Source of the DNA: Vibrio barjaei
Lineage (GTDB): Bacteria; Pseudomonadota; Gammaproteobacteria; Enterobacterales; Vibrionaceae
Length of the DNA: 64,000 nucleotides
NCBI RefSeq assembly: GCF_001639065.2
Contig: NZ_LQXO02000053.1
Span: 62,001 to 126,000, forward strand
Direction: 5' to 3'
This document shows, piece after piece, positions 9,801-18,805 of this stretch (position 1 is its first letter; the number at the start of each line of letters is the position of its first letter). The notes beneath the pieces are model-generated. The model worked only from the letters and a program-made list of their open reading frames with translations, was not told where the DNA came from and made no database searches. The position numbers were made by a program, and so were the translations under genes.

Positions 9801-10042
9801 GATTCCGAGCGGTAAATATGACGTCTTGGTCGTTTATCTTAGGTATATTCCCTTTGATTTTTGCATCTGGCGCCGGTCACGTAAGTCAAAATTCGTTAGG
9901 TATTTCATTAGTTGGTGGTTTGTTATGTGTGTTACTAGCCGGTACGTTCTTAATTCCGGGCTTTTACGCCATGATTCAACATCGACGTGAAAAAATACGT
10001 GGTGGAAGTACTAAGCTAGTACCTCTAGAAGACGACGAATAA
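6887..10042 (+). CDS. RND multidrug efflux pump (HAE1 family, AcrB/MexF type)
   Basis: This 1051-aa inner-membrane proton antiporter has the usual two-fold repeat: one N-terminal membrane helix, a large periplasmic loop, six helices, then the same again. Family signatures include GASAEVVEEAVADPIETSVNGVENM near residue 50, GIVVDDAILVIEN with the paired Asp of the proton relay near 400, and AAKNAILIVEFAK near 945. The closest family members I recognise are MexF-like drug pumps. The substrate cannot be read from sequence. It is translated three bases after the adaptor gene and ended by a terminator at 10069. Confidence 0.93.
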   Translation: MLSRFFIQRPKFALVISIILTLAGAISLMVLPVAEYPKISPPSVSVTAYYTGASAEVVEEAVADPIETSVNGVENMIYMSSKSANDGSYNLNVTFDIGTDPDMAQVNVQNRVSQIESKLPQEVRMVGVTVKKRSPDLLMVLNFYSPDGRYDDQFLINYINLNVKDQLARVKGISEVNVIGGGEYAMRVWLDPDKLANLKMTTSDVYAALAEQNVQVAAGRVGAAPYANPQEVQFNLVTKGRLESVSEFENVVLRANSDGSTVYLKDVARVELGKKFYDGSGQFRGEDASIVALNLQSDANALESGKAVMDLLDRLSVNFPEGMAYETSYDTTVFVAESIKGVVKTLVEAILLVIAVTYLFLGSARATLIPVVAIPVSLIGTFAVMNMTGFTINTVTLFGIILAIGIVVDDAILVIENVDTIMKRNPHISPRKATLMAMKEVTGPIITSTLVLLAVFIPVTLLPGITGIMYRQFALTICISVIISSINALTLSPALCSLVLKQGGGNTARWFQTFNGLLERITMRYGQVAGFLVKKALLLMTFFVIAVGTVTFLAKNTSTAFVPQEDKGILLVNVQLPDSASLSRTTETTEKLVNLVEQEPGIDGITVANGYAFMTGAAASNGASLFIKLKDWSERNGFEGDHSANAIAARVNGMAAQQIPGAVVFAMGPPAVPGMGAASGFEFVLEDTLGRSRTDLALVMQDVIQTANQQPEIAYTFSTFRANVPHYYVDIDREKAQQLGIPLSSIFQTLQGNLGSLYVNDFTMFGKNFRVTVQADAQYRSGMDDLQLFHVRSSNGEMIPLSTLVSYEQVFEPDVAWRYNMYRSAVIQGQPAPGYSSGDAIAAMERVAAEVLPMGYQYEWTGMAYQEVLAGNQAIYAFALALIFIYLFMVAQYESWTIPLAIILVVPVATLGSFIALNLTGTPLNLYAQIGLVLLIALAAKNAILIVEFAKLEREDKDVAIDDAAVRGGMLRFRAVNMTSWSFILGIFPLIFASGAGHVSQNSLGISLVGGLLCVLLAGTFLIPGFYAMIQHRREKIRGGSTKLVPLEDDE

Positions 10043-10068
10043 TCTAAAAAAAAGCTAAATTCTAATCT

Positions 10069-10098
10069 AAAGCCCCTCTATCTAGAGGGGCTTTTTTA
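10069..10098 (+). terminator. Rho-independent terminator after the RND operon
   Basis: Stem AGCCCCTCTA (10071-10080) with TAGAGGGGCT (10083-10092), followed by TTTTT. Confidence 0.9.
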
Positions 10099-10371
10099 TA
10101 AAGTGTAATGTTCTGTCTCCTGGATTCTGACAAATCCATACAGTAGGATCTAAAAAAGAGACTAGGGCTGTATTTTGCACGGCGTTCAATTAATGCGGAT
10201 TAAGCTGATGGTATAAGTTATTGTATTATAGAGTTAATTTGTATAAATATAGTTATATGCACCAACGCGCGTGCTAGGAATAATCTGACGCACCTGTAAA
10301 CAGGTCTGATTGTAGTATTATGTAAATTTATGTATTGTTGCGATCAATATAGAGAAGAGTTGGACTCAATC
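10099..10371. other. Promoter region of the first two-component operon
   Basis: This AT-rich gap between the RND terminator and the response regulator holds no convincing gene. A short inverted repeat (ACCTG / CAGGT, 10291-10304) lies about 70 bases before the start codon and could be an operator, but this is only a suggestion. Confidence 0.4.
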
Positions 10372-11076
10372 ATGGTAAATCAAAAATTGTTAATTGTAGA
10401 AGATGACACGAAACTCAACGTGATGTTAGGCGATTACTTTAAAGCTCAAGGTTTTGAGGTAAAGACAGTTTTCGAGGGCAATGAAGCAGCTGATCTAATT
10501 ACCGAGTTCAATCCTGATATCACAATTTTAGACCTTATGCTTCCAGGCCAAGATGGCTTGTCGATATGCAGAGAGGTTCGCGATAGTTATCAGGGAAAAA
10601 TATTAATGCTTACGGCCAGCGATGATGATTTTGACCATGTTGCTGCGTTAGAAACTGGGGCTGATGACTTTGTATCGAAACCGATCAAGCCTCGTGTATT
10701 ATTAGCCCGTGTCCGCAACCTATTAAGACGTCCTACTGATGACCATGTACAAATAGACGGAAATTCTATGTCTTTTGGAAGCTTAATGATTTGTCAGAAG
10801 AGCAGAAGTTGTAAGTATGACGATGTTGATGTTGCACTTACTGATAGTGAATTTGACCTGTTGTGGTTACTTGGAAAATCTGCAGGAGAGGTTCTCTCAA
10901 GAGACTATCTTACTCGCCAATTACGCGGCATAGACTATGATGGTATCGATCGCACTATCGACAACCGTATAGTGACACTGCGTAAAAAGCTCTCCGATGA
11001 TGCGACAAATCCTAAAGGGATTATCACTGTACGCGGAAAAGGCTATCTGTTTGTTGCCGATGGCTGGAAACACTAA
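10372..11076 (+). CDS. OmpR-family response regulator (RstA-like)
   Basis: A 234-aa DNA-binding regulator. The receiver domain has the acidic pair E10-D11-D12, phospho-acceptor Asp 54 (ILDLMLPGQDG) and the Lys in SKPIKPR. The C-terminal half is an OmpR winged helix (TDSEFDLLWLLGKSAGEVLSRD ... DNRIVTLRKKL). The overall pattern resembles RstA. The frame extends upstream to 10330, but the ATG at 10372 matches the family start. A histidine kinase follows 11 bases later and is the likely partner. Targets cannot be told from sequence; the adjacent RND pump is one possibility. A related regulator lies at 31687. Confidence 0.9.
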   Translation: MVNQKLLIVEDDTKLNVMLGDYFKAQGFEVKTVFEGNEAADLITEFNPDITILDLMLPGQDGLSICREVRDSYQGKILMLTASDDDFDHVAALETGADDFVSKPIKPRVLLARVRNLLRRPTDDHVQIDGNSMSFGSLMICQKSRSCKYDDVDVALTDSEFDLLWLLGKSAGEVLSRDYLTRQLRGIDYDGIDRTIDNRIVTLRKKLSDDATNPKGIITVRGKGYLFVADGWKH

Positions 11077-11087
11077 GGTAACTTATT

Positions 11088-12380
11088 GTGTGGCGTATAT
11101 TCGTAGAGTCTCTAGTAGGGTTGATCCTGCTGTTCGCAGCCAGTATCTATGGTTATGAATACCTAATTTATGGTAAGACAGACCCTGATTTAGTTGATGC
11201 CAACCTTCGTGTGGAAGCGTTTCGTGACATCATGAATCATGTGTCGACTAATGAAAGTGATGAGCAAGCTATTGAACTTATGGAGCTGTTCGCAAAAAAA
11301 ACACACCGTTTGCTAGAACAATATCCGCAAGACAAACTTCCAGAGGCTATTAGTGAATACTTCAAAGAAAACCAAGATACGCATTTCTTGTTAAATGATG
11401 ACAGTCATTTATGGTTGAAGTTTGATAACAACCCCAATTACTTTGAGCTCTCTGATGACCCAGACTCTGAGCTGATTAAAGCCATTGAGTTTGGAAACCA
11501 AGTGGTTTGGCTGTTTTTCTTAGCGAGCTTTGTCGCGTTTAGTTTTGTACTCATTTGGTTCTTGAGCCGTCGTCTTCGGGTTTTAGAGAAAACTGCGATG
11601 GAATTTGCCAGCGGTAATTTTACTGCGAGAGCATCGGAACGTCATTGGGTAAGGTTAGGTAAGCTTAATCGCACCTTTAATAGAATGGCGACCAAGATTG
11701 CTGACCTTATGATCAGCAATAAAGCATTAACTAATGCCGTTGCTCATGAGTTGCGAACACCAATATTTAGGATTCAATGGCAAAGCGAAATCCTGATAGA
11801 GCAAATAAAAGACCCAGAAGCGAAAAAGCAGCTAACCAGTATCATTGAAGATACTGAAGACATGGAAAAATTGGTTGATGAGTTGCTCTATTATGCTCGA
11901 GTAGAACGACCTGATGCTGCGATTAATCTAGAGACTGTAAACCTAGTAGAATGGCTCAAGGAGAATCATGCTAAATGGGAACATCACATTGGGCAAAAGT
12001 TTCTTCTGCAAACCTATCAGACCGAGTTACCTACACAGATTGATGGTTTTCTTCTATGCAGGGCATTGGTGAACCTGGTTGGTAATGCCAAACGCTATGC
12101 AAAAGATGCCATTGTTGTAAAAGCAGTTCCTGATTCTGATCATATTGCGATAGAAGTTCATGATGATGGCATCGGTATCGACCCAGAACATTGGAGTATG
12201 CTGTTTGAGCCGTTTTATCGTGTAGATAAAGCGAGGGATAGGGCATCTGGAGGTTACGGACTTGGTCTTGCCATCGTAAAACACATTATGCTTCGTCATG
12301 GTGGGGACGTGGAAGTCAGTCACAGTGAGTTGGGCGGAGCCTGTTTTAGTTTGATTCTACCAATAAGAAAGGAGCCGTAA
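11088..12380 (+). CDS. Sensor histidine kinase (RstB-like)
   Basis: A 430-aa membrane kinase starting at GTG 11088, with AAGGTAA overlapping the end of the regulator gene. Two membrane segments (about 6-24 and 139-160) bracket a periplasmic domain of roughly 115 residues. A HAMP region follows, then the dimerisation helix with phospho-acceptor His 220 (VAHELRTPI), N box (NLVGNAKRYA), G1 (DDGIGI) and G2 (GGYGLGLAI). It resembles RstB. Its N-terminus (FVESLVGLILLF) is nearly repeated in the second kinase at 32382. The signal is unknown. A 16-bp hairpin straddles the stop codon. Confidence 0.9.
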   Translation: MWRIFVESLVGLILLFAASIYGYEYLIYGKTDPDLVDANLRVEAFRDIMNHVSTNESDEQAIELMELFAKKTHRLLEQYPQDKLPEAISEYFKENQDTHFLLNDDSHLWLKFDNNPNYFELSDDPDSELIKAIEFGNQVVWLFFLASFVAFSFVLIWFLSRRLRVLEKTAMEFASGNFTARASERHWVRLGKLNRTFNRMATKIADLMISNKALTNAVAHELRTPIFRIQWQSEILIEQIKDPEAKKQLTSIIEDTEDMEKLVDELLYYARVERPDAAINLETVNLVEWLKENHAKWEHHIGQKFLLQTYQTELPTQIDGFLLCRALVNLVGNAKRYAKDAIVVKAVPDSDHIAIEVHDDGIGIDPEHWSMLFEPFYRVDKARDRASGGYGLGLAIVKHIMLRHGGDVEVSHSELGGACFSLILPIRKEP

Positions 12381-12400
12381 GGCTCCTTTCTTATTGGTAA
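12361..12400. terminator. Bidirectional hairpin terminator overlapping a stop codon
   Basis: A perfect 16-bp stem (12361-12376 with 12381-12396) has the loop GTAA, which contains the kinase stop codon. It lies between two convergent genes, and the T-rich flanks are modest. Confidence 0.7.
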
Positions 12401-12413
12401 TGGTTGTCGGTGG

Positions 12414-12710
12414 TCAGTGCACAAAGGTACGGCTTCGATAGGTAACGCGGGAACCCACTTTTTTATACTCTACTTTACCTTGGTCTTGTAGCTTTCTCAT
12501 AATGACGCTAAACACCCAGCTTTTTGGCGTGTCATTTGAGCATCCAATGGGATTGCAATGATGTTTTAAACCAAGCTGCTTCTGGATCGTCACCGAAGAA
12601 ACCCAACCATCGGAAGTTAAACGTCCACACTCATGAAGGTAGGCATGTACTTCTTTGGCGACCCCTTGCAGAAGGTCTTCAATTCTATCTTTTCGTTGTG
12701 GAGCTTTCAT
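12414..12710 (-). CDS. Small protein with winged-helix-like C-terminus, 98 aa
   Basis: The frame can be read from 12740, but the ATG at 12710 has an ideal AAAGGAG ribosome site eight bases upstream, so I place the start there. The protein is basic. Its second half (SWVFSVIMRKLQDQGKVEYKKVGSRVTYR) has the spacing of a recognition helix and wing, as in small DNA-binding proteins. Two cysteines (HCNPIGC) and two histidines lie mid-protein. I do not recognise the family. It is convergent with the kinase gene. Confidence 0.65.
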   Translation of the reverse strand: MKAPQRKDRIEDLLQGVAKEVHAYLHECGRLTSDGWVSSVTIQKQLGLKHHCNPIGCSNDTPKSWVFSVIMRKLQDQGKVEYKKVGSRVTYRSRTFVH

Positions 12711-13150
12711 TGTCGTCTCCTTTATTATTGTTCTAGACATTGTTTGTCTGGCGTATTGTTGAGTGGATTAAAAGTGCGACCTGCCATCCATGAGTGGGTC
12801 GCGATAAGAGAAAATCAACCAAAAGTAATACCAGCTATGTTGAAAAGCAGAGCTGATAACGTGACCATGGCATAATGAAATACACATGACCAACAACGCG
12901 AGTAATTACAGTTAAATCAACTGTGGTTGACTCTCATAAACCCTTTTACCCGTTTTTATTTTTGTCGGGGAGTAATGATATTTATAACTAAACTGATATC
13001 AAAATTCATAAAACCCCCATTTTTTGGCGGTTATAGCTAAGAATATGGCAATTAAGGGTAAGTGGCCTAAGCGAGAAGTTTTTCGCAGGAATCTGAAGTG
13101 CTGATGATATACTTTGCTACAAGGAAATCATCGATAACGAATTGAACCGC
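12711..13150. other. Intergenic region before sbcD, with one possible 39-codon minus-strand ORF
   Basis: There is no established gene. On the minus strand, 12768-12887 encodes a 39-residue peptide rich in aromatic residues (WYYFWLIFSYRDPLMDG near its C-terminus) directly upstream of the 98-aa gene. It lacks a convincing ribosome site. An AAGGAAA sequence lies about 20 bases before the sbcD start. Confidence 0.3.
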
Positions 13151-14296
13151 ATGAAATTTATCCATACCTCTGATTGGCATTTAGGTAGACAGTTTCACAA
13201 TGTCTCTTTGCTTGAAGATCAAAAGCAAGTCTTGAACCAAATCACCCAATACGTTACTGAAAACCATATTGACGCTTTAGTCATTGCAGGTGATATCTAT
13301 GACCGTTCAGTACCACCAACCGCAGCTATCGAAGTGCTCGATGGGTTTTTGAATCATATGGTTCAAGATTTGAACGTGCCGGTAATTATGATTTCCGGTA
13401 ACCACGATGGGGCGAAGAGGTTGGGATTTGGAGCAAAGCAATTCGATAAAGCAGGCCTCCACATCATTAGTTCACTTGAGCAACTCTGTACTCCAGTCGA
13501 AATTGTATCCGATCAAAATAGAGTGGTTCACTTCTATGGTATGCCTTATAGCGACCCTGAAACGGTAAGGCACCACTATGATATCCAAATCAACAATCAT
13601 GATGACGCTCATGCTTACCTTGCCTCTCAGATCGATAGTGTCTTAAATAAAGACGTACATAATGTAGTTATTAGCCATTGTTTTATTGATGGTGCTGAAA
13701 CTTGTGAGTCGGAGAGAACATTATCAATAGGGGGAGCCGATCGTGTCAGCTACGAACATTTTAAGTCGTTTGATTACGTCGCCTTAGGACATCTTCATCA
13801 AGCTCAAAAACGAGGGCTAGAAACTATTCGCTATTCCGGCTCGATCATGAAGTATTCATTTTCAGAACAGCATCATAAAAAAAGCGTGACGTTAGTGGAA
13901 ATCTGCGATGAGAGTGGCGAGATAACCACAAGAGCTTTGCCTTTAAACGCTCCGCACGATATGCGAGTGCTTGAGGGAGAGTTAGAAAACTTACTTGAAC
14001 ACGGTCGAACCGACGCAAATTTTGATGACTATCTATTGGTAAGGCTGACTGATAGGCATGCGATTCTCGATCCTATGGCGAAGTTAAGAGAGGTCTACCC
14101 AAACGTACTTCATTTAGAAAAGCCTGGAATGTTGATCGGTGTGGATAAAGAAATGTCGCAAGCTCGTTTAGGTCGTTCTGAAGTGGATATGTTCCAGGAC
14201 TTTTTTCTTGAAGTTCAGGGAGATGAAATGACCGGCAATCAAAAGGACATGTTATCAGAAGTTGTGATGTCGTTGAAAAAGCAGTCTGAGGAGTAA
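13151..14296 (+). CDS. sbcD: Exonuclease SbcCD nuclease subunit D
   Basis: This 381-aa Mre11-type phosphoesterase has the metal-site motifs in order: DWH (residues 8-10), GDIYD, GNHDG, SHCFIDG and GHLHQ. With SbcC it forms the ATP-dependent complex that opens hairpins and trims protein-blocked DNA ends. I chose ATG 13151 because the conserved N-terminus MKFIHTSDWHLG begins there; a TTG three codons earlier is the alternative. The mid-region resembles the shorter SbcD type common in Firmicutes more than the E. coli form. sbcC follows six bases after the stop. Confidence 0.92.
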   Translation: MKFIHTSDWHLGRQFHNVSLLEDQKQVLNQITQYVTENHIDALVIAGDIYDRSVPPTAAIEVLDGFLNHMVQDLNVPVIMISGNHDGAKRLGFGAKQFDKAGLHIISSLEQLCTPVEIVSDQNRVVHFYGMPYSDPETVRHHYDIQINNHDDAHAYLASQIDSVLNKDVHNVVISHCFIDGAETCESERTLSIGGADRVSYEHFKSFDYVALGHLHQAQKRGLETIRYSGSIMKYSFSEQHHKKSVTLVEICDESGEITTRALPLNAPHDMRVLEGELENLLEHGRTDANFDDYLLVRLTDRHAILDPMAKLREVYPNVLHLEKPGMLIGVDKEMSQARLGRSEVDMFQDFFLEVQGDEMTGNQKDMLSEVVMSLKKQSEE

Positions 14297-14302
14297 TCAA
14301 TA

Positions 14303-17300
14303 GTGAAACCTTTAAAACTGACTCTGCAGGCGTTTGGTCCATTCTCTGGTAAAGAGAGTATTGATTTTTCTCAGCTAGGTGATTGTCCGCTTTTTCTTAT
14401 CAATGGCCCCACAGGCTCTGGAAAAAGCTCAATACTGGATGCGATTTGCTACGCGCTTTATGGCGAGACCACTGGAAGCGAGCGTACTGGCGATCAAATG
14501 CGTTGTGATTATGCCGATAGTAAAACGCTGACCACCTTAGTGTTTGAGTTTGAACTGTCAGGTGAGAAGTATGAGGTTACTCGTAGTCCCGATCAGGAAG
14601 TTCCAAAACAACGTGGAGACGGCACAACAAAACGAAGCCATAGTGCTACATTACTTAAGCTTAGCGACAACACGCTTATTGCTAATAAACCTAAACAAGT
14701 AGGTGTCGCGATACAAGAACTGCTAGGACTTGACGTTAAGCAGTTTCGACAAGTGATGGTGATTCCTCAAGGAAAGTTTAGAGAGTTGCTAACCGCAAGT
14801 TCTAAAGAGAGGGAATCTATCTTTGGTCAGTTATTTCAAACACAAGTCTATACGGCGATAGAACGTACTCTTTTTGATAAAGCAGCAGGTATTCGAAAAG
14901 CGAAAGAGGAATTTGATAACCAAATTAAAGGCGCGTTAGATGTAGCTTCTCTTGAATCTTTACAGCAGCTCAATGACTCTTTAGACATGTTATCTCCCAA
15001 TGTTGAGCGAGCAAAGCAAGAATTACAAGTCGTTGAAAAGAGAAAAAACCTAGCTCAGCAAACATATGATCAAGCGCAGTCACTAGAAAAGAGATTCCAA
15101 GCTAGGAGCAACCTAGAGGCTGAAGCAAAAACGTTAAACGACAAACGTGGAGAGATTACACAAAACAAGCAAATTATGACGAGCCACAAGCAGGCAATAA
15201 AGATTAAACCTGCGTTTGATGAAACCATAAAGCTTGCACAAAACATGTCTACTTTATCGGAACGTATTGATATTGGACGTGGAAAAATTAAACAAGCGCA
15301 GATGGAAAGAGAAGCGTCTCTTACTGCTTTGGAACAACAAAAAGTGGTTCATAAAAGGAGTGAAGCGCTCAATGAAGAAAGCTACTCCTTAAAGCAGTTA
15401 GAGAAAACTCTGAACCAGCTTGATTATAAAAGGCGAGAAGCTCAACATGCTGAAAGTCAGTTCAACACATATGTAGAGCAGCATAAACAAATATCCGATG
15501 AAGTCGAACGACTTCAAGGGCAGACTCTAACGCTTGAAAAATCTATAAGTGACGCTGGGAAAGAGAAGCAGAAACTTGGTGAAGTGACAATGTCACTCAA
15601 TGAGCAGCGAAAACAATGGCAAGGTATTGAAACACTTAAAACATTAGCCGCGAATATTGTAGCCTTGCAGAAACAGCAAAATGACACTCAATCTACGGTT
15701 AAAAACTTGTCAGCTTCGGCTCAAGCCGCTACTCGCAAGCGTACAGAATGTGAAATAGTCTGGCATTCTAGTCAAGCCTCGATACTGGCCGCGACTCTTG
15801 AAGAAGGTACCGCTTGTCCAGTTTGTGGCAGTGTTGAACACCCTAAACTAGCGGCACCATCGCAGGAAACCGTTAGCTTACAACAATTGAATGACCTTAG
15901 AGCCAATGAAACGAGCGTAAATGTAGAGCTTAACCAGCAGCAACAGGAGTTGGTAAGACTAAATAGTGCTCTAGAAAGTGCCGTCTTACAGCGAAGCGAC
16001 CTTATAAATTCATTAGAGTTGGAAGAAGAAAAGTTAGAACAATCTGTTATTGAAACGCAGAATCAAATAACGATGCTTGAAAACAAAATCAGTGAACTCA
16101 ACAAGATTGATTTAAACGCTATGGAAACGCGCCTTAACAAGCACGTCAGCGAAACATCAACTAAGCAAGAGTTATTAAACACTTTAACGGAAACAGTCAA
16201 TAAAGCGGCAATTTCAAAAGAGCAACTGCGAGCAGTGGTTGTACAGTTGGAATCGAATAATAAGACTGGATACGCTAATGCGCAATTAGTCATACAGCGA
16301 CAAGCTTCAATCTCTGATGAACTAATGCAGCTTTCTCAGGCACTTGAAGCAGCACAGAGCTATGCTAATCAGACAGCAGAAACCTTGGTTAAATATCAAT
16401 CTCATTTGGACACATTAACTAAGCAATTGAATGACTTATCAAACGAACATGTTTCTTCAGTAGAGAGGTGGAAGACGCTGCTGTTGAGTAGCAATTTTCC
16501 TGATGAGGAAACTTTCTTGTTCTCGATAGTAGACGAGCAACGTATTATTGCGCTTGAGCAGGAACTTGAGACATTTTTTCGAGATGAGGTTAGGGTAAGT
16601 GAGCAGCTCAAGCTGTTGACTGAAGAGCTGAAAGACGCTGATTATCCGAATGTTCAAGAACTGTTTGTTGTGAAAAATGAAACTGATGCATCGTATCAAC
16701 ATATGTTAGATCAGTTCCAACAACAGCAATCTAAACTGGATAGCCTAAATAACGTATTAACTCGAGTGAACTCGTTGATGTCGCAAAATGCAGAGCTTGA
16801 TAAACAATATCAAGTGGTTGGGACATTAAGTGACGTGGCTAATGGTAAAACGGGTAATAAAATTAGTCTTCATCGTTTTGTATTAGGCGTATTGCTTGAT
16901 GACGTACTCATCCAAGCATCACAACGATTGAGATTGATGAGTAAAGGTCGATATGACCTAAAACGAAAAGAAACACGAAGTAAAGGTAATGCAGGGTCTG
17001 GCTTGGATTTAATAGTCGAGGATGCATATACAGGAAAATGGCGTGATGTGGCGACGCTCTCGGGTGGTGAGTCATTTATGGCAGCGCTTTCCTTAGCCCT
17101 TGGACTGTCAGATGTCGTTCAATCCTATAGCGGTGGCATTCGATTGGATACGCTGTTTATCGATGAAGGATTCGGCAGCTTAGATCCAGAATCTCTCGAC
17201 CTTGCAGTTCAGACTCTAGTTGAGCTTCAACAAAGCGGACGAACAATTGGGATTATTTCCCATGTCTCAGAACTAAAAGAACAAATGCCACTTCGTCTTG

Positions 17301-17347
17301 ATGTGCATGCATCGAGAGTTGGTAGTACAGTAAGTTTGGTTAATTAA
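14303..17347 (+). CDS. sbcC: Exonuclease SbcCD ATPase subunit C
   Basis: A 1014-aa SMC/Rad50-like ATPase. Walker A is at residues 35-42 (GPTGSGKS). Two long coiled-coil arms follow, joined by a zinc hook CPVC at about 505-508. The ABC signature (LSGGESF) is at about 919 and Walker B is LFIDEGFGSLD. Translation starts at GTG with GAGGAG inside the end of sbcD, so the two genes are translationally coupled. ATP-driven movement of the arms controls the SbcD nuclease. yqfB follows nine bases later. Confidence 0.94.
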   Translation: MKPLKLTLQAFGPFSGKESIDFSQLGDCPLFLINGPTGSGKSSILDAICYALYGETTGSERTGDQMRCDYADSKTLTTLVFEFELSGEKYEVTRSPDQEVPKQRGDGTTKRSHSATLLKLSDNTLIANKPKQVGVAIQELLGLDVKQFRQVMVIPQGKFRELLTASSKERESIFGQLFQTQVYTAIERTLFDKAAGIRKAKEEFDNQIKGALDVASLESLQQLNDSLDMLSPNVERAKQELQVVEKRKNLAQQTYDQAQSLEKRFQARSNLEAEAKTLNDKRGEITQNKQIMTSHKQAIKIKPAFDETIKLAQNMSTLSERIDIGRGKIKQAQMEREASLTALEQQKVVHKRSEALNEESYSLKQLEKTLNQLDYKRREAQHAESQFNTYVEQHKQISDEVERLQGQTLTLEKSISDAGKEKQKLGEVTMSLNEQRKQWQGIETLKTLAANIVALQKQQNDTQSTVKNLSASAQAATRKRTECEIVWHSSQASILAATLEEGTACPVCGSVEHPKLAAPSQETVSLQQLNDLRANETSVNVELNQQQQELVRLNSALESAVLQRSDLINSLELEEEKLEQSVIETQNQITMLENKISELNKIDLNAMETRLNKHVSETSTKQELLNTLTETVNKAAISKEQLRAVVVQLESNNKTGYANAQLVIQRQASISDELMQLSQALEAAQSYANQTAETLVKYQSHLDTLTKQLNDLSNEHVSSVERWKTLLLSSNFPDEETFLFSIVDEQRIIALEQELETFFRDEVRVSEQLKLLTEELKDADYPNVQELFVVKNETDASYQHMLDQFQQQQSKLDSLNNVLTRVNSLMSQNAELDKQYQVVGTLSDVANGKTGNKISLHRFVLGVLLDDVLIQASQRLRLMSKGRYDLKRKETRSKGNAGSGLDLIVEDAYTGKWRDVATLSGGESFMAALSLALGLSDVVQSYSGGIRLDTLFIDEGFGSLDPESLDLAVQTLVELQQSGRTIGIISHVSELKEQMPLRLDVHASRVGSTVSLVN

Positions 17348-17356
17348 GGGTATTGT

Positions 17357-17665
17357 ATGCTAGACCAAATCACGTTTTTCGAAAGGTTTGAAACTGATAT
17401 TTTGTCAGGTAAGAAAACAATTACGATTCGCGACAAAACAGAAATTGATTTTGAACTAGGGCGAGTCATTCCTGTCGCGACGTTTGAAACTGGTAGAAAG
17501 TTTGGAAGTCTAAACATTGTTTCCATTGAGGCGATTCAATACGACGATATTAATGAGGCTCACGCTCATCAAGAGAACATGACTTTACCTCAGCTAAAAG
17601 AAGTCATCCGTGACATATATCCTAGTGAGAACGAATTGTACGTAATCACGTTTGAGTTAGCATAA
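17357..17665 (+). CDS. yqfB: ASCH-domain N4-acetylcytidine amidohydrolase
   Basis: The 102-aa protein matches E. coli YqfB along its length: ITFFERFETDILSGKKTITIRDK at the start and AHQENMTLPQLKEVIRDIYP in the middle. YqfB is a very small amidohydrolase that removes the acetyl group from N4-acetylcytidine, using residues in the KTITIRD strand (Lys and Thr) and a Glu. It is placed directly after sbcC, apparently in the same transcript, although no functional link is known. Confidence 0.9.
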   Translation: MLDQITFFERFETDILSGKKTITIRDKTEIDFELGRVIPVATFETGRKFGSLNIVSIEAIQYDDINEAHAHQENMTLPQLKEVIRDIYPSENELYVITFELA

Positions 17666-17701
17666 TCGCTTAATGAAGACCTTGTCCTATAACACCTGGT
17701 G

Positions 17702-18571
17702 TTAGCAGAAAGGGCACTCTTCTTGTTGATAGACATGTTCACCCTTAAGGTGGTGAACATGCTTCCTTCCTTCGTCTAGTCCCATATCGTAACCTACATC
17801 CAGCAACTCTTTTTTCATTGTTAAACGTTTTACTGGGAAATGCTCTGGTGGAGAGATGACACGAATGATGCAGTCCAACGGTGGGTTCCGGATAAAATCC
17901 AAAGATTCATTGTAGTTTTGAGCGCGTTTAGTGAGTGCTCGACCTACATTTGGATGTTTGACAAACATCTTTTTCATTAGCCAACCTGCTTTAGGTTTAG
18001 GCATTTCATAGCTTAAAGGATGAGACAGGATAACCGTGATGTCTCTAGCTCCACGGCGATATGCCTCACGTACGGGAATTGAATCTGCCACGCCACCATC
18101 GGTATAACATCCGCCACCAAAGCAAGGTGTTTCTTTATAGGCGAGAGGTAATGAGGCGGTTGCCTCTAATGCTTTAGCGATATTGTGACGAGTGACTTCA
18201 TAGTAATCCGGTAGACCTGTTGAAACATTTGTAGCTGCGGCGATAAAAGGTACTGAATTGAACACTGTGTCTTTATCGAGTGGAAACTGTTTATTGGATT
18301 CTTCATATAGCCATTTAACATCCACGAGATGTCCACCAGATACAAACCTGCGAGGGTTATAAAACTGACTGCTGGTCGCGAGTTCCTTAATAACTTTATA
18401 GCTTCGACCTGGAGCATTCCCCAAATATCCCAGTAGGTTTGATGCTCCGGCAGAAACGCCGATAACGAAGTGGTATGGGCTGTGCGACTGCTCTAAAAAC
18501 GCGTCCAACACACCTGCTGCAAATATGCCTCGCATTGCGCCACCTTCGACGATCAGTGCTTTGTCGGTCAT
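17702..18571 (-). CDS. Patatin-like phospholipase family protein (YjjU-like)
   Basis: This 289-aa protein has all the patatin elements: oxyanion glycines GGAMRG at 10-15, nucleophile elbow GVSAG with Ser 40, and catalytic Asp 158 in TDGG. It is likely a cytoplasmic serine acyl hydrolase acting on lipids, similar to E. coli YjjU but shorter at the C-terminus. The C-terminal tail has a Cys and His cluster (EECPFC). It stands alone, convergent with yqfB and divergent from the sulfhydrylase gene. The substrate is unknown. Confidence 0.88.
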   Translation of the reverse strand: MTDKALIVEGGAMRGIFAAGVLDAFLEQSHSPYHFVIGVSAGASNLLGYLGNAPGRSYKVIKELATSSQFYNPRRFVSGGHLVDVKWLYEESNKQFPLDKDTVFNSVPFIAAATNVSTGLPDYYEVTRHNIAKALEATASLPLAYKETPCFGGGCYTDGGVADSIPVREAYRRGARDITVILSHPLSYEMPKPKAGWLMKKMFVKHPNVGRALTKRAQNYNESLDFIRNPPLDCIIRVISPPEHFPVKRLTMKKELLDVGYDMGLDEGRKHVHHLKGEHVYQQEECPFC

Positions 18572-18805
18572 ATGGTTTTCTCTTCTTTTTGATTATGTCG
18601 CAACAATACTAGGGTTGTTGAAGCACGTATAACTGGCTCTACTTATTTCATTAATTGGTAAAACCGATAAAACATAAGGCTAAAAAGCAAAATCTCATGT
18701 TGGTTTTTTGGTCTGATTCAAAGAATTCTCGATTTAGTAGTGAAATACTGAAAGGCTGACGCTTAAAACCGTCCAGAAAGACAGGACTTTGTAAAAGGAA
18801 GGACA

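Noticed and set aside
17680..17706. Hairpin AACACC / GGTGTT after yqfB as a terminator
   Set aside because: The stem is short and there is no T run in either direction.
18720..18805. Possible MetJ boxes upstream of metY
   Set aside because: Some AGAC/GTC-like octamers are present, but none match the AGACGTCT consensus well and no tandem array is clear.
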